Below, in pieces: positions 9,803 to 21,537 of a stretch of DNA of 64,000 nt (position 1 is its first letter; each line of letters starts with the position of its first letter). Under the pieces are notes generated by a model. The model saw only the letters and a program-made list of their open reading frames with translations, was not told the origin of the DNA and did no database searches. A program made the translations under genes and the position numbers. The DNA comes from Bifidobacterium saguini DSM 23967 (GTDB lineage: Bacteria; Actinomycetota; Actinomycetes; Actinomycetales; Bifidobacteriaceae): assembly GCF_000741715.1 (NCBI RefSeq), contig NZ_JGZN01000008.1, forward strand, positions 186,001 to 250,000, read 5' to 3'.

Positions 9803-11431
9803 TCAGAGCTGGACGTGCACTGTGGTTCCCATCAGGCACCAGTCGTAGAACCAATCGGACACATCCCAGCCAATGCCCACGCAGCCGTGGGAGATGTTGT
9901 TCATATTGGCGATCGAAGCATCGCTGGTGAAGCTGGACTTGGCAATACGGTGGATGGCGCAACCATCCTTGGAGAAGTAGTTCACGTCTCCCACGCCCTT
10001 AACGCTCCAATGGCTTACTGAGCCATCGGAAAGTGTAAGGTTGCCGCTCATGTCCTGAGTCGGATACTTCAGCCAAACCTTGAAATCACCGGTCGGCGTG
10101 CACAAATCACCTTCGCACACACCAGTGGTGCGATTGTTGTCTTGACCAACTGAGGCATGGAAGGTCTTGATTTCCTGACCATTCTCATAAACGTGAACAA
10201 GACGATCGGAAAGATCAACCACCACATGACGCTTCGTGCTCTTGGTCTGCATCGGGTCAACAGTGCCGTCCACGGAAACCGAACCACTGCCTTTAGCCAG
10301 AGCCTCCACGGCATCCTTACCGATGTTCGTATCAGCACCGGATGCGATGGTCACACCGTCATGGCCTTCCTTGATAACCTGCAACACGTCGTTGTCGTTA
10401 TTGACGATGACATCACGATCTTCGCGATCGGTATGCAGGTTTGGCTTAATGGAATCGTCATAGTACTGCTGAATCTTGCTGGCGTTGAAGACCACATAAC
10501 CGTTGCGGGTTTCGCCAGACTGCAGTTTGCCATTCTTATTGGCATCAATACGGGTAGACGATGCCAATGCCTGGGCATCAATTGCGGCAATCTGGTGATC
10601 GGCCACCTTAATGGCCACCGGATTGGCAATCAACGAATCAAGCGTGGCCTTGGCATCGTTAGCCACAGCATCGGTTACAGCAGGCTCAGTATTCTTCAGA
10701 GCAACAGTCACTGCCTGGGCAGGCTCATCACCAAGGGTTTTGACGCTGGCCAAAGCCGCTTGGGCAACAGGCTTAGCTTCAATACCTTCACCTTGCTGAC
10801 CGGCGACAACATCAAAACCATTGCCATCCGCATTCAGCTGCACTTTGGCATCCACAGGCTTGACTTCATTCACGCCCAGCTTGGCGTTCAACGTTGTGTT
10901 ATCTGCCGCGCCAGCGCTGGCAGGAGCAACGGTCACATTCTTCTTCACCCAGAATGCGTACTGCTGCCACCATGCATCACCGCGTTTGGCATTCACCACA
11001 TCGGAGGCAATGGCATCGGAGTCAACGCTCAAGCCCAGATCCTTCAAGCTGACCTTGGCTGTTTTGCCTTCATACTTCACCGATACAGTGGCATTATTCA
11101 CGGCATCATCGATCTGAGCCGCAATATGACTCTGGCTTTGCCCCATTACCGGATTGCCCCACAAGGTTACGCCCGGCAATGCATGAGACTGGAAGAACCA
11201 GAATCCACCACCAAATAATGCGCCCAAAACAACGACTACACCCAGCACAATCCACGGCCAGATTACGCGATGCTTGCCATGCTTGACCCTCAACGCATGA
11301 TCATCCACCTCTTGAATGGGAGGCTGCACTACATCAAAAGGCGTGAATACCGCCGTAGCCTCACCATCACTCACAGCCTGCACCGTTCCAGGTTGAGGCA
11401 CACCCATCGACTGTCCAAAGTTATCAGTCAT
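9803..11431 (-). CDS. L,D-transpeptidase (YkuD domain), membrane-anchored
   Basis: This enzyme would form 3-3 peptide cross-links in the cell wall. The 542-residue protein has a cytoplasmic N-terminus, one membrane segment near residues 58-82 (IVLGVVVVLGALFGGGFWFF), two repeated peptidoglycan-binding-like regions (about 90-400), and a YkuD domain from about residue 415. The active-site cysteine is Cys517 in ISHGCVGIGW, where the motif has GCVGI rather than the usual GCVRM. The catalytic histidine is in the same motif. It is a single gene with its own terminator. Confidence 0.9.
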   Translation of the reverse strand: MTDNFGQSMGVPQPGTVQAVSDGEATAVFTPFDVVQPPIQEVDDHALRVKHGKHRVIWPWIVLGVVVVLGALFGGGFWFFQSHALPGVTLWGNPVMGQSQSHIAAQIDDAVNNATVSVKYEGKTAKVSLKDLGLSVDSDAIASDVVNAKRGDAWWQQYAFWVKKNVTVAPASAGAADNTTLNAKLGVNEVKPVDAKVQLNADGNGFDVVAGQQGEGIEAKPVAQAALASVKTLGDEPAQAVTVALKNTEPAVTDAVANDAKATLDSLIANPVAIKVADHQIAAIDAQALASSTRIDANKNGKLQSGETRNGYVVFNASKIQQYYDDSIKPNLHTDREDRDVIVNNDNDVLQVIKEGHDGVTIASGADTNIGKDAVEALAKGSGSVSVDGTVDPMQTKSTKRHVVVDLSDRLVHVYENGQEIKTFHASVGQDNNRTTGVCEGDLCTPTGDFKVWLKYPTQDMSGNLTLSDGSVSHWSVKGVGDVNYFSKDGCAIHRIAKSSFTSDASIANMNNISHGCVGIGWDVSDWFYDWCLMGTTVHVQL

Positions 11432-11547
11432 ATTGAACTCTTACGTATTCTCTCGTTGCTGTTTCTGCAGTGCTCGCGCACATGCGATTCATTATGCACT
11501 AAGGCCATGAATTCCTCATGAATTCATGCTTAGTATGCATCTAGCGT

Positions 11548-11565
11548 ACGTGATTTATATCACGT
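11548..11565. repeat. Short palindrome between pyrG and the L,D-transpeptidase gene
   Basis: ACGTGATTTATATCACGT has perfect 6-bp arms around TTTATA. It lies about 120 bases ahead of the transpeptidase gene and 22 bases past the pyrG stop. It is operator-like in size. CATGAATTC occurs twice nearby at about 11506-11525. No binding protein can be named. Confidence 0.4.
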
Positions 11566-11586
11566 CTCACGCTGTTCAATGCTTAT

Positions 11587-13248
11587 TCAGCGCGCCTGCT
11601 GATGATCAAGAGCCGCCTTCACCAGACCAGCGAACAGCGGGTGCGGCTTGGTCGGACGAGACTTGAACTCCGGGTGAGCCTGAGTGGCCACGTAGAACGG
11701 GTGCACATCCTGCGGGAGCTCCACGAACTCGGTGAGTTCGCCGTCCGGGCTCTGGCCGGAGATACGCAGACCGCCCTCGCGCAAACGATCCTTGTAAGCC
11801 ACATTGACCTCGTAACGGTGGCGATGACGCTCAGTGACGTGCGTGGTGCCGTAGAGCTCAGCGACCAGGGAGCCTTCTTCAAGCTCGGCCGGGTAGGAGC
11901 CGAGGCGCATGGTGTGGCCCATATCGCCCTTGCCAGCCACGATATCCTTCTGCTCTTCCATCGTGGCAATCACCGGGTTGGCACAATCCGGCTCGAATTC
12001 GGTGGAGTTGGCGTCTTCGATGCCAAGCACGTGGCGAGCGTATTCGATGACCATCGACTGCAGGCCGAGGCACAGGCCGAGCGCCGGCAGACCGTTCTCA
12101 CGAGCGAACTTCAGAGCGCCGATCTTGCCTTCAATGCCACGGATGCCAAAACCACCGGGAATCACAATGCCGTCGATGTTGTCGAGGGCGGCAGCGGCGC
12201 CTTCAGTGGTTTCGCAGCGATCGGCGGCAACCCACTTGACGTTGACCTTGGCCCAGTTGGCGAAGCCGCCTGCCTTGATGGCCTCGGTGACGGACAGGTA
12301 CGCGTCCGGCAGATCGATATACTTGCCGACGATGGCGATGTTGACTTCATGCTTGGGGTGGTGCACACGCTCCAGCAGATCAGCCCATTCATCCCAATCG
12401 ACGTCGTGGAACGGCAGGCCGAGTTCACGAACCACGTAAGCGTCAAGACCCTCTTCAAACAGAATCTTCGGCACATCGTAGATGCTCGGGGCATCCACGC
12501 AGTTGACCACGCCTTCCGGATCCACATCGCACATCAGGGAGATCTTGTCCTTGATGCCTTGGTTCAGCGGGCGATCGGAACGCAGCACCAATGCGTCCGG
12601 GGAAATGCCGAGCTGACGCAGCATCATCACGGAGTGCTGGGTCGGCTTGGTCTTGAGCTCATGGGCTGCAGAGATGTACGGCACGAGAGAAACGTGCACG
12701 AACATGCAGTTCTCCGGGCCGAGATCGCGACGCACTTCGCGAGCGGCCTCAAGGAACGGCTGGGATTCGATATCGCCTACGGTACCGCCGATTTCGGTGA
12801 TGATCACATCAACATCGTCGGACGCCTGGGCGCGCATACGAGACTTGATTTCGTTGGTGATGTGCGGGATGACCTGAACGCACTGGCCAAGGTATTCACC
12901 TGCACGCTCCTTGCGCAGCACCTCCTGATAAATCTGACCAGTGGTGACATTGGCCTTCTGGGAGAGGAAAACATCAAGGAAGCGCTCGTAGTGGCCGATG
13001 TCCAGATCGGTCTCAGCGCCATCCTCGGTCACGTACACTTCACCGTGCTGGAACGGGTTCATGGTACCCGGATCCACGTTGATGTACGGATCCAGCTTCT
13101 GCTGGAGCACATGAATGCCACGGCTGCGCAGCAAACGTCCGAGGGACGAAGCAGTCAGGCCTTTACCGAGGGAGGAAACAACACCACCAGTGACGAAAAT
13201 ATGCTTGGTGACGTGTTCTTGAGAATTGCCATGTGTTCTTCTAACCAT
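11587..13248 (-). CDS. pyrG: CTP synthase PyrG
   Basis: PyrG makes CTP from UTP, ATP and glutamine. The 553-residue protein has an N-terminal synthetase domain opening with [20 protein letters not shown] and containing [11 protein letters not shown]. The C-terminal class I glutamine amidotransferase domain has the nucleophile Cys in GLCLGLQ and the His in [12 protein letters not shown]. It follows aroQ at a distance of 76 bases and may share its transcript. Confidence 0.97.
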   Translation of the reverse strand: MVRRTHGNSQEHVTKHIFVTGGVVSSLGKGLTASSLGRLLRSRGIHVLQQKLDPYINVDPGTMNPFQHGEVYVTEDGAETDLDIGHYERFLDVFLSQKANVTTGQIYQEVLRKERAGEYLGQCVQVIPHITNEIKSRMRAQASDDVDVIITEIGGTVGDIESQPFLEAAREVRRDLGPENCMFVHVSLVPYISAAHELKTKPTQHSVMMLRQLGISPDALVLRSDRPLNQGIKDKISLMCDVDPEGVVNCVDAPSIYDVPKILFEEGLDAYVVRELGLPFHDVDWDEWADLLERVHHPKHEVNIAIVGKYIDLPDAYLSVTEAIKAGGFANWAKVNVKWVAADRCETTEGAAAALDNIDGIVIPGGFGIRGIEGKIGALKFARENGLPALGLCLGLQSMVIEYARHVLGIEDANSTEFEPDCANPVIATMEEQKDIVAGKGDMGHTMRLGSYPAELEEGSLVAELYGTTHVTERHRHRYEVNVAYKDRLREGGLRISGQSPDGELTEFVELPQDVHPFYVATQAHPEFKSRPTKPHPLFAGLVKAALDHQQAR

Positions 13249-13324
13249 GGAATTTCACTCTATCATCCGCGCATGACGCGATGTCAAGCGTGTGTTCCCT
13301 CCCCTATTTATTTATTGCTGATTA

Positions 13325-13771
13325 TTACTCGGCAAGCAGATGCGCAATGGCGTCAATGGCCAGTTTGTATCCGTAGAAACCCATGCCGGTGATGGTGCCG
13401 GTGGCGACTGGGCTAATCACGGAACGCTTGCGGAACTCGTCTCGGGCGGATGGGTTGGAAATATGTACTTCCATCAGCGGCAAACCGGCATCACCCACCA
13501 TGTGCGCAGCATCGGCAAGGGCATAGCTGTAATGGGTGAAGGCGGCCGGGTTCATGACCACCGGAGTTTTTTCGTCGGCCGCCTGATGCATCCAATGCAC
13601 CATTTCGGCTTCGTCGTCGGTCTGACGCACTTCGACCTCGAGGCCCAATTCTTTGCCCCATGCGGTGCACAGACGGCGTAGCTCTTCCAAATCTTGGCGT
13701 CCATACACATCCGGCTGACGAACACCAAGACGGCCCAGATTCGGACCATTGACAACGATGATTTTGGTCAT
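13325..13771 (-). CDS. aroQ: Type II 3-dehydroquinate dehydratase AroQ
   Basis: AroQ dehydrates 3-dehydroquinate to 3-dehydroshikimate in the shikimate pathway. The 148-residue protein shows the type II signature VNGPNLGRLGVRQPDVYG at the N-terminus, NPAAFTHYSYALADA in the middle and EVHISNPSARDEFRKRS with the catalytic His near the C-terminus. It lies 9 bases after aroKB, so it is the third gene of an aroC-aroKB-aroQ operon. Confidence 0.96.
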   Translation of the reverse strand: MTKIIVVNGPNLGRLGVRQPDVYGRQDLEELRRLCTAWGKELGLEVEVRQTDDEAEMVHWMHQAADEKTPVVMNPAAFTHYSYALADAAHMVGDAGLPLMEVHISNPSARDEFRKRSVISPVATGTITGMGFYGYKLAIDAIAHLLAE

Positions 13772-13780
13772 GACTGCTCC

Positions 13781-15403
13781 TTACTGCTGAATGCGGCGGA
13801 ATGCTTCTTCCACATCCTCGACGGATGGGTTATCGAGATGAACCACATGGCCGATGGAATCAAGAACCACGAATCGCAGCTCATTGCCTCGCGCCTTCTT
13901 ATCGCGATGCATCAGAGCAAGCACATCTTCGAATGAGCCACCATTCCACGAAGTAGGCAATCCCAGAGAAGACAGCAGCGAACGATGGTAGTCCACCACA
14001 TCACGATCGATAAGTCCCATGATATTGGCAAGTTCCGCGGCATACACCATGCCCACGGCCACAGCGTTGCCATGACGCCAGCGGAAGTGCTCCAGCTTTT
14101 CGATGGCATGGCCCAGCGTATGGCCGTAATTCAGGAACTCACGAAGTCCCTTCTCCTTCAGATCGGAGGAGACGTGGTAAGCCTTGACCTTTACCGTGCG
14201 TTCGATGAGTTCAGCGACTACTTCCTCAAGAGGCGAACCCAGGAACGTCTGACCGTTGAAGTTCTTCAGTTCGCTGGCATGCTCTTCGAGAATATGCAGA
14301 ATCTCGGTATCACGAATGAAACCGGACTTTGCCACTTCACCTAGGCCTTCGATGAAAATATCGTTCGGGAGCGAGGCCAACGTAGTCATATCCGCCAAGA
14401 CTCCAGCCGGCGTATAGAACGATCCGACCAGATTCTTACCTTGCGGCGTGTTAATGCCGGTTTTGCCACCGGTGGAAGCATCAACCATAGCCAGCAATGA
14501 GGTCGGGCAGTTGACGTATCGAATGCCACGCATCCATGTAGCCGCCACGAATCCAGCCAAATCGGTGGCGGCACCGCCACCGACACCTACCACGGCATCC
14601 GAGCGGGTAAATCCTTCGTTGCCGAGGCGTTCCCAAATACCATTGGCTACGGTAATGGTCTTGCCTGGTTCGGCATCGGGAATCACAATGTCGGAGACTT
14701 CATAGCCGCCTTGGCGCAGCAGGGCGCGGACACGATCGGAATGGCGCTGCACCGGCTGAGTATGAATCAGAGCGATTTTGCGAGGCTTGGTACCGAGCAC
14801 ATCCACCAATCGGTTCATCGCGCCCTCGCCGATAGCAACATCATAAGGCTCAATGGTTGCACCATTCACATGAACGATTCGTTGGGAAACCATATCTATC
14901 ACTTTCTTGGCAGCACCTTGTGGGGTGAGTCCTCGGGTATGTACATGAACATTGGACACGTCGTGGAACACAGGGTCGCGTTGCTTATACAGCTTCTTCC
15001 ATCGAGCATTGGCATCACCGTTAAGCATGGGGCGACCGCCACCTCGATTCGCGCGTTCCATAGCTTCCTGAGGGTCCGCGTCGAGGTATACCACCTTGCC
15101 GCCACGCTCAATATAAGTTGCCAGCTCGCGCTGAGTGGAAGGAGTCATTGGCGCTCCTCCGCCAAGGGAGAAAATACCGTCGAAATCCTCGAGGAAATCG
15201 GCGATAACATCCGCCTCAACGTCTCGGAAAGCCGGCTCACCATACTTTTCGAAATATGCGGGAATCTTCATGCCGACTTCGCGTTCGATCTCAGCATCCG
15301 CGTCAGCGAACGGAAGATGAAGCATATGCGCCACTTCCTTGCCAACACGGGTTTTGCCGGCACCCATCATGCCAAGAATTACTGCATAAGGATGTGCTGC
15401 CAT
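13781..15403 (-). CDS. aroKB: Fused shikimate kinase / 3-dehydroquinate synthase (AroKB)
   Basis: One 540-residue protein carries two shikimate pathway steps. Residues 1 to about 175 are shikimate kinase with P-loop [14 protein letters not shown] (11-24) and the [10 protein letters not shown] motif. From about 185 to the end is 3-dehydroquinate synthase, with [40 protein letters not shown] and the metal-binding [11 protein letters not shown]. The two enzymes are separate genes in most bacteria; the fusion is a known bifidobacterial arrangement. The start ATG is preceded by CAGGATG-type sequence and lies 17 bases after aroC. Confidence 0.96.
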   Translation of the reverse strand: MAAHPYAVILGMMGAGKTRVGKEVAHMLHLPFADADAEIEREVGMKIPAYFEKYGEPAFRDVEADVIADFLEDFDGIFSLGGGAPMTPSTQRELATYIERGGKVVYLDADPQEAMERANRGGGRPMLNGDANARWKKLYKQRDPVFHDVSNVHVHTRGLTPQGAAKKVIDMVSQRIVHVNGATIEPYDVAIGEGAMNRLVDVLGTKPRKIALIHTQPVQRHSDRVRALLRQGGYEVSDIVIPDAEPGKTITVANGIWERLGNEGFTRSDAVVGVGGGAATDLAGFVAATWMRGIRYVNCPTSLLAMVDASTGGKTGINTPQGKNLVGSFYTPAGVLADMTTLASLPNDIFIEGLGEVAKSGFIRDTEILHILEEHASELKNFNGQTFLGSPLEEVVAELIERTVKVKAYHVSSDLKEKGLREFLNYGHTLGHAIEKLEHFRWRHGNAVAVGMVYAAELANIMGLIDRDVVDYHRSLLSSLGLPTSWNGGSFEDVLALMHRDKKARGNELRFVVLDSIGHVVHLDNPSVEDVEEAFRRIQQ

Positions 15404-15420
15404 ATCATCACATCCTGTAA

Positions 15421-16608
15421 TCAGCGCATGTGCTCGGGCCAGGAAGCCAGGTAAGACTCAAGATTGCGATGCGTTTCCTCAACGCTATCGCCACCGAACT
15501 TGTCCAAGGCGTACTGGGCAAGAGTCAAGCGAACCATTGCTTCGGCCACTACGGCCGCAGCCGGCACCGCCGTGCTATCAGAACGCTGATTGATGGCCTT
15601 TGCCGCTTCGCCAGTGAGCACGTCGACGGTACGCAATGCCTTCGGAATGGAAGGAATCGGCTTCATGGCACCGCGTACGCGAATCACCTGACCATTGGAC
15701 ATGCCGCCTTCAATACCACCTGCACGGTTAGAGAGACGGTCGATGCGACCATCCGCGTTCACCACGATTTCGTCGTGAGCCTGAGAACCGGGGCGAGCAG
15801 CCTCGAGGAACCCATCACCGATTTCGACGCCCTTGAACGCTTGAATGCCCATAATGGCGCTGGCCAATGCCGCATCAAGACGACGATCGGATTCCACATA
15901 CGTACCGATACCGGCGGGTACACCGTAGGCAAGCACTTCCACCACACCGCCAAGCGTATCGGCCGCGGCCTTGGCTTCGTCAATGCGCTCAATGATGCGC
16001 TGCTCCCCTTCTTTGTCAAGAGTGCGCACCGGAGAAGCGTCCAATGCTTCCACATCATCCGGAGTCGGCAGCGGCAAATCAGGATTGGTGGAGACGCCGC
16101 CAAGCGCCACTACGTGAGATACGGTTCGAATGCCAAACGCCTGCTCGAGGAACTGACGAGCAACTTCGCCAAGTGCCACGCGGGATGCAGTTTCACGAGC
16201 GCTGGAACGCTCCAGCACCGGACGAGCATCGTCAAAACCGTACTTGCGCATACCGGTCAAATCGGCATGGCCTGGGCGGGGGCGGCTCAACGGAGCATTG
16301 CGACCTTCGCGAGGCAGATCATGGTCGAGTGCATCAGCGCTCATGACTTCGGTCCATTTCGGCCATTCGGTGTTGGCGATTTCAATGGCCACCGGAGAGC
16401 CAAGCGTCAAACCATGACGCACGCCGGTGAGCAGACGCACCTGATCCTGCTCGAACTTCATGCGTGCGCCGCGACCATATCCCAGACGACGACGTGCCAA
16501 GGCAGCAACGATATCGTTTGTACTGATTCGGATGCCGGCCGGCAGTCCTTCAATCATGGCCACCAAGGCCTCACCGTGAGACTCTCCCGCCGTCTGCCAG
16601 CGCAACAT
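15421..16608 (-). CDS. aroC: Chorismate synthase AroC
   Basis: AroC uses reduced FMN to convert 5-enolpyruvylshikimate 3-phosphate to chorismate. The 395-residue protein begins [21 protein letters not shown] and contains the family's [21 protein letters not shown] and [17 protein letters not shown] signatures. I chose the ATG at 16606-16608 because AGAGGG lies 5 bases ahead. The longer frame opens only with a TTG at 16635, without a ribosome site. It is the first gene of the aro operon, divergent from the prepilin-peptidase-like gene. Confidence 0.96.
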   Translation of the reverse strand: MLRWQTAGESHGEALVAMIEGLPAGIRISTNDIVAALARRRLGYGRGARMKFEQDQVRLLTGVRHGLTLGSPVAIEIANTEWPKWTEVMSADALDHDLPREGRNAPLSRPRPGHADLTGMRKYGFDDARPVLERSSARETASRVALGEVARQFLEQAFGIRTVSHVVALGGVSTNPDLPLPTPDDVEALDASPVRTLDKEGEQRIIERIDEAKAAADTLGGVVEVLAYGVPAGIGTYVESDRRLDAALASAIMGIQAFKGVEIGDGFLEAARPGSQAHDEIVVNADGRIDRLSNRAGGIEGGMSNGQVIRVRGAMKPIPSIPKALRTVDVLTGEAAKAINQRSDSTAVPAAAVVAEAMVRLTLAQYALDKFGGDSVEETHRNLESYLASWPEHMR

Positions 16609-16658
16609 AGCATCCCTCTCATTCCAGATGGTCAATAACTAGGGGATAATGGTAAGCC

Positions 16659-17126
16659 ATGCCGTACCTGTTCACTCTTCCCGGTCTGCTATGTGAGCTT
16701 GCGTTGTCCATTGAAGACATGCGAGTGAGACGGGTTCCTTTGCCTTGGGTAGCTATTGGCGCTCTGGTGCAGCTTATTGCCGTATTGGTATACGCCGTTA
16801 TGACCAATGATTTGTTCGTATTACTGCAAACGCTGTTGTTTACAGTGCTGTGCTGTCTTATTCAGTTTGCATTGGCATTGATTGTGCCACGCTCATTGGG
16901 ATTTGGCGATGTGACCGCGTTGGTGCCGGCTGGGCTCGCAGTTGGCATGTTCGGTCTGTTTACCATTGTGTTGTGGTGGCTGGCTATGGGAATCTGCGGT
17001 CTTATTTGGATAGGATGCTGGACTAAGTTGAGCCGCCCACAATCGACCTACGCCGGCAAAGTACCCTATGTGCCAGTAATACTGGTGGCAGCAATCATTG
17101 CGTTGATGTTGAGCTCGGTGCTGTAA
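16659..17126 (+). CDS. Prepilin peptidase-like A24 aspartic protease
   Basis: A 155-residue integral membrane protein with about five hydrophobic segments. It keeps both catalytic aspartates of the A24 family: Asp20 in SIEDMRVRRVP and Asp84 in the GFGD motif. It lacks the N-terminal methyltransferase domain of PilD, so it matches the short TadV/CpaA-type enzymes that process Flp/Tad or type IV pilins. No pilus gene lies nearby, so its substrate must be encoded elsewhere. Confidence 0.82.
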   Translation: MPYLFTLPGLLCELALSIEDMRVRRVPLPWVAIGALVQLIAVLVYAVMTNDLFVLLQTLLFTVLCCLIQFALALIVPRSLGFGDVTALVPAGLAVGMFGLFTIVLWWLAMGICGLIWIGCWTKLSRPQSTYAGKVPYVPVILVAAIIALMLSSVL

Positions 17127-17164
17127 CTTAACTGTTTATGCATTGAGGTTGTGTGTTTTGCATA

Positions 17165-17194
17165 ATAAAAGTGCCTCCCCTGTGGGAGGCACTT
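17165..17194 (-). terminator. Terminator of the alaS-ruvX-mltG operon
   Basis: An 11-bp stem (17169-17179 with 17184-17194, core GTGCCTCCC/GGGAGGCAC) with a 4-base loop. On the minus strand it is followed by TTTTATTATG. It lies 8 bases past the mltG stop. Confidence 0.9.
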
Positions 17195-17201
17195 AGCTGA
17201 A

Positions 17202-18383
17202 TCACTGGTTTTCTGCTTGCCATTGGCGAAGTTCGGCAACATTCTTGTCATGCTCTTCGGCGGTGGTGGCGAACTTGGTTTCGCCAGTGTCGAGGTTGAC
17301 TGTACAGAAGTACAGCCAGTCTCCGCTTTCAGGGTTCATTGCGGCCTGAATCGCGTCATCACCGGGATTGCTAATCGGGGTTGGCGGCAGACCAGTAATT
17401 TTGTACGTGTTATACGGGTTCGACTCATCCTGAAGCATTGCCGTGGTTACGTCAGCCGGCTGCACATTGTTGCCATAGGCAACCGTGGAATCCATACCCA
17501 GAGACATGCCCTGTGCCAAACGGTTTTCGATGACTCGCGTCACCTTGCCGTAATAATCAGCCTTGTTGACTTCAGCCTCGGCGATGGAAGCGATAATCAT
17601 CACCCGTTCGCGATCGGAGCCGGAAGGCACGCCCAACTCGTCAAGCTTGGCGATGCGCTTATCCACCATGTCCTTGAAGATGTCGGAAGCACTGCTCATG
17701 CCTTTGACGTTATAGGTGCCCGGCTCAAGCCATCCTTCAAAGCTTCCATTAGCTTCAGCGGGAAGAATGCCATCTCCCTTATTGTTGATGACGGCATTGA
17801 ATTCATCTTCGGAAATGCCGGAAAGCGCTACGGCATCGGTAATAACCGCGCTGACACGTTCGCCAGGCCGCACTTCAAGGAAGCCTGCTGCCTTCGAGCT
17901 GTCCGTAAGAATAGTCAGCACGTCAGAAGCCGCCATATGCTTCTTCAGCGTGAACGTGCCTGGATATAGTTTGGCATCATTCGCACCAACAATACTGGTA
18001 AAGGCATCGGTGGATTTAATAACATCCGCTTTCAGCAGGTTCTTCGCGATTTCCACTGCGCCCTGCCCGTCTTCAACAGTGAACGACACCTCACCGTATC
18101 CAGGACCCGGATAATCCTCAACAATCGCATTTGACTGACTTTGGCTGTCTCGAATCTCATGCAATTTGCGTACGCCAAAGTATCCGCCACAAGCAATCAG
18201 TGCGATAACCACAACAACGGCAATAAGCACACCATAGCGTTTTTGCTTGCGTTGCTTACGGCGCTTACGCATCTCTCGTCGTGATTTAGGCGGCTGCGGC
18301 GGCTCACCGCCACCCAATACTCCGGTCCCCTGTTCGACCCAATGCGTGTTTTCATCAAAGAAATCATGAATGTTGTCTGACAT
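17202..18383 (-). CDS. mltG: Endolytic transglycosylase MltG
   Basis: MltG cuts nascent peptidoglycan strands inside the chain and sets glycan length. The protein has a basic cytoplasmic tail (RREMRKRRKQRKQKR), one membrane segment (about residues 45-65) and a YceG/LysM-like extracellular domain. That domain holds EGWLEPGTYNV and the catalytic-Glu motif IASIAEAEV, then VIENRLAQGMSLGMDSTVAYG. I prefer the ATG at 18383, with GAGG 9 bases ahead. An upstream ATG at 18398 overlaps the ruvX stop as ATGA and would add five residues. Confidence 0.92.
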   Translation of the reverse strand: MSDNIHDFFDENTHWVEQGTGVLGGGEPPQPPKSRREMRKRRKQRKQKRYGVLIAVVVVIALIACGGYFGVRKLHEIRDSQSQSNAIVEDYPGPGYGEVSFTVEDGQGAVEIAKNLLKADVIKSTDAFTSIVGANDAKLYPGTFTLKKHMAASDVLTILTDSSKAAGFLEVRPGERVSAVITDAVALSGISEDEFNAVINNKGDGILPAEANGSFEGWLEPGTYNVKGMSSASDIFKDMVDKRIAKLDELGVPSGSDRERVMIIASIAEAEVNKADYYGKVTRVIENRLAQGMSLGMDSTVAYGNNVQPADVTTAMLQDESNPYNTYKITGLPPTPISNPGDDAIQAAMNPESGDWLYFCTVNLDTGETKFATTAEEHDKNVAELRQWQAENQ

Positions 18384-18394
18384 GAACCCGTACC

Positions 18395-18850
18395 TCATTG
18401 TTTCCCGGCACGGTCGAGTGCCGTCTGCAAAATCACCACCGCCGACTGCTGATCGACCAAAGGCCTATGCTTGTTCGAGGATTTATTGGCCTCGAAGAGC
18501 TGTCGATGCGCACTGACTGTGGTCAATCGCTCATCTATCAATGATACCTGCGGAATCGAATGTTCCTCTAATGCGTGCTCTGCCTCAGCATGGAGACGTT
18601 TTTCCAAGTTGGCAGCCCAGCGACGCGCCTTTTTTGCGCTTTTACCCTCAGTACCATCCATCTGTAAGGGCAGGCCAACAACAACATGAGTCACATGCTC
18701 GTCTTCGATGACGTCAAGCACATCGTCAATAGCAAAGAAATAATCACCGGCAACATAGATATCGCCTGCCGGGTGAGCAAAGGTAAGCTCGGGATCGGAC
18801 AGAGCAAGTCCGACCCGAGCATTACCTAAATCAACGCCTAACCACACCAC
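18395..18850 (-). CDS. ruvX: RuvX/YqgF-family nuclease
   Basis: A 151-residue RNase H-fold protein opening MVWLGVDLGNARVGLALSDP, with the acidic residues of the YqgF fold and the IDERLTTVSAHR motif near residue 105. Members act as putative Holliday junction resolvases and process the 5' end of pre-16S rRNA. It starts with GTG 5 bases after alaS and its TGA overlaps a possible mltG start, so the three genes form one operon. Confidence 0.9.
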   Translation of the reverse strand: MVWLGVDLGNARVGLALSDPELTFAHPAGDIYVAGDYFFAIDDVLDVIEDEHVTHVVVGLPLQMDGTEGKSAKKARRWAANLEKRLHAEAEHALEEHSIPQVSLIDERLTTVSAHRQLFEANKSSNKHRPLVDQQSAVVILQTALDRAGKQ

Positions 18851-18855
18851 AGGCG

Positions 18856-21537
18856 TCAGGCCTTCTGCGCCTCGTGCTTCAAAGCCTCGAGCGCTTCATC
18901 GATCTTGGATGCATCAGCACCGCCACCCTGAGCGAAGTCCGGCTTGCCGCCGCCGCCGCCGCCGAGAATCTTGGATGCGCCGCGAACCAGATCGCCAGCC
19001 TTGATGCCGGCCTTGCGGGCGGCCTCATTGGTGGCAACGGCCACCATCGGCTTGTCATCCTCGTTCACGCCGGCGAGAGCCACAATGGCCGGAGCATCTT
19101 CACCAAGCTGACCGCGGATGTCGAGTACGGTCTTGCGCAGAGCATCGAACGTACCGAAGTGGCCTACGTTCTTAACCGCAGCCTTAACCGGAGCGTCAGA
19201 ACCCTTCGCGTCGGCGACCAGAGCCGGCACAGCGGCAGCCAGCTGACCCTCATACATGGCGGCCAGACGGCGATCGGATTCCTTGAGCTTGGCAAGCAGC
19301 GTATTGATACGCTCAGCGAGTTCGTCCGGACGAGCGTTGAGCTTGTCGGAGAGCTGAGAGACCAGCGCGTGCTCGCGAGCGTTGAAATCGTAAGCACCCT
19401 GACCAACCACGGCATCCACACGACGTACACCCTGACCGATGGAGGCCTCGGAGAGGATGTTCACCATACCGATCTTGCCAACATGGTCGACGTGGGTACC
19501 ACCGCACAACTCGCGGCTCCAACCGTCTTCACCGATGGAGACCACACGCACAATGTCGCCGTACTTTTCACCGAACAGGTGCATGGCGCCAAGAGCGATG
19601 GCGTCATCGAACTTCATTTCCTTGGTGGTCACGGCAAGATTATCGCGCAGCTTGTCGTTCACACGCTCCTCCACTGCGGAAATCACGGACTTGGCCGGGG
19701 CCTTGGACCACTGGAAGTCGAAACGAAGACGGTTCGGAGCGTCCTCGGAACCACGCTGGGTGGCCTGCGGGCCGAGTTCCTCGCGCAGCGCCTTGTGCAC
19801 CATGTGGGTAGCGGTGTGGGAACGAGCGATGGCTCCACGACGGTTCAGGTCGATGTTGGCGTTCACCTCGGCACCGACAACCAGTGTGCCTTCGGTCAAG
19901 CGGCACTGGTGGACAATAAGGTCCTTGATCGGCTTCTGCACGTCATCGACTTCGAGCACAGCGCCATCGTCGGAGAGAATCTCACCCTGATCGGCGAGCT
20001 GGCCGCCTGCTTCCGCGTAGAACGGAGTACGGTCGAGAATGACCTCGATGTTGGCTGGGCCGGTGACGGCAGGTACGGAGCCCTTGCCTTCCTGCATGAT
20101 GCCGATGACCTTGGCACGAGCGGACATGTCGGTGTAGCCGAGGAAGTCGATTGGCTTGACGAGGGTCTTCTTGAAGTCGTCATATACGGAAAGATCCACG
20201 TTGTGGCGCTTCTTCAGAGCGTCGGCGCGTGCGCGGGACTTCTGCTCGGCCATCAGTTCACGGAACTTGGCCTCGTCCACCTTCACGCCCTGCTCGGCTG
20301 CCATTTCAAGCGTCAGCTCAATCGGGAAGCCATAGGTATCGTGCAGCTTGAAGGCATCCTCGCCGGTCACAGTCGGCTCGGAGGAATCGCTCTTGGCCTT
20401 GTTCACAGCCACGTCAAGGATGGTGGTACCGGTTTCCAGCGTGCGGCGGAAGGCATCTTCCTCGCCGTATGCGGATTCGGACACCTCATGGAAGGTGTCG
20501 TTGAGCTCCGGGTAGCTGGCCTCCATAGCGTTCTTGGAGGTCGGGAACAGGGTGGGCAGCACCGGATCGGTCACGCCAAGCATACGCATGGAGCGCACGG
20601 TACGGCGCAGCAGGCGGCGCAGCACATAGCCACGGCCCACATTGGAGGGGCGCACGCCGTCAGACATGATCATCAAAGCGGAACGAACGTGATCGGCCAC
20701 CACGCGGAAGCGCACGTCGGCTTCTTCATTCTCGCCATACTTCAGGCCAGACAGCTGCTCGGCTGCAGCAATCACCGGGAAGACTTCGTCGGTCTCGTAG
20801 ATGTTGTTCTTGCCCTGCATCAGGTAGGCAAGACGTTCCAAACCGGCACCGGTATCGATGTTCTTGTTCTCAAGTTCACCAACGATGTGCAGGTCAGTCT
20901 TGGACTTGACGTTGTCGACCTCGTAGTTTTCGAACACGAGATCCCAGATTTCGATGTAACGGTTCTCGTCGGCGATCGGGCCGCCTTCCTTACCGAATTC
21001 AGGACCACGATCGACGTAAATCTCGGAGCATGGGCCGCCAGGGCCAGGGCCACCAGTGGTCCAGAAGTTATCTTCCATGCCCATCTTCTGGATGTGCTCG
21101 GGGTCCACGCCCTCGTTAATCCACAGGGAACGGGCTTCGTCATCATCCGTGAAGGTGGTCATCCACAGCTTCTCAGGATCAAAGCCATAGCCGCCCTGAT
21201 CCTGCGGAGTGGTGAGCAGTTCCCATGCGTAATGGATGGCTTCTTCCTTGAAGTAATCGCCGAAGGAGAAGTTGCCGAGCATTTGGAAGAAGGTGCCGTG
21301 ACGAGTGGTCTTACCCACCTCGTCGATATCCAGCGTACGCACGCACTTCTGGTTGGAAGCCATACGATGCTTCGGCGGGGTCTGCTCACCCATCAGGTAA
21401 GGAATAAATGGCACCATGCCTGCAATGGTGAACAGCGTGGTGGGGTTCGGGGAGATCAGCGACGCCGAAGGCACAACGAGATGGTCGTGCTTGGCGAAGT
21501 AATCGAGGTATCGCTTTGCGATTTCCGCAGTGCGCAT
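18856..21537 (-). CDS. alaS: Alanyl-tRNA synthetase AlaS
   Basis: Charges tRNA-Ala. The 893-residue protein has the class II catalytic core (residues 1-250, with [22 protein letters not shown]), the tRNA-recognition region, and the editing domain with [11 protein letters not shown] and [13 protein letters not shown], which holds the zinc ligands. The C-terminal oligomerisation/C-Ala domain has the glycine-rich [18 protein letters not shown]. The length is normal. AAGGAG precedes the ATG. Confidence 0.98.
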   Translation of the reverse strand: MRTAEIAKRYLDYFAKHDHLVVPSASLISPNPTTLFTIAGMVPFIPYLMGEQTPPKHRMASNQKCVRTLDIDEVGKTTRHGTFFQMLGNFSFGDYFKEEAIHYAWELLTTPQDQGGYGFDPEKLWMTTFTDDDEARSLWINEGVDPEHIQKMGMEDNFWTTGGPGPGGPCSEIYVDRGPEFGKEGGPIADENRYIEIWDLVFENYEVDNVKSKTDLHIVGELENKNIDTGAGLERLAYLMQGKNNIYETDEVFPVIAAAEQLSGLKYGENEEADVRFRVVADHVRSALMIMSDGVRPSNVGRGYVLRRLLRRTVRSMRMLGVTDPVLPTLFPTSKNAMEASYPELNDTFHEVSESAYGEEDAFRRTLETGTTILDVAVNKAKSDSSEPTVTGEDAFKLHDTYGFPIELTLEMAAEQGVKVDEAKFRELMAEQKSRARADALKKRHNVDLSVYDDFKKTLVKPIDFLGYTDMSARAKVIGIMQEGKGSVPAVTGPANIEVILDRTPFYAEAGGQLADQGEILSDDGAVLEVDDVQKPIKDLIVHQCRLTEGTLVVGAEVNANIDLNRRGAIARSHTATHMVHKALREELGPQATQRGSEDAPNRLRFDFQWSKAPAKSVISAVEERVNDKLRDNLAVTTKEMKFDDAIALGAMHLFGEKYGDIVRVVSIGEDGWSRELCGGTHVDHVGKIGMVNILSEASIGQGVRRVDAVVGQGAYDFNAREHALVSQLSDKLNARPDELAERINTLLAKLKESDRRLAAMYEGQLAAAVPALVADAKGSDAPVKAAVKNVGHFGTFDALRKTVLDIRGQLGEDAPAIVALAGVNEDDKPMVAVATNEAARKAGIKAGDLVRGASKILGGGGGGKPDFAQGGGADASKIDEALEALKHEAQKA

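Noticed and set aside
11602..13392. Long plus-strand frame opposite pyrG, and similar ones opposite aroC, uraA and glgC
   Set aside because: Each lies fully antisense to a well-identified gene and lacks family matches and start signals.
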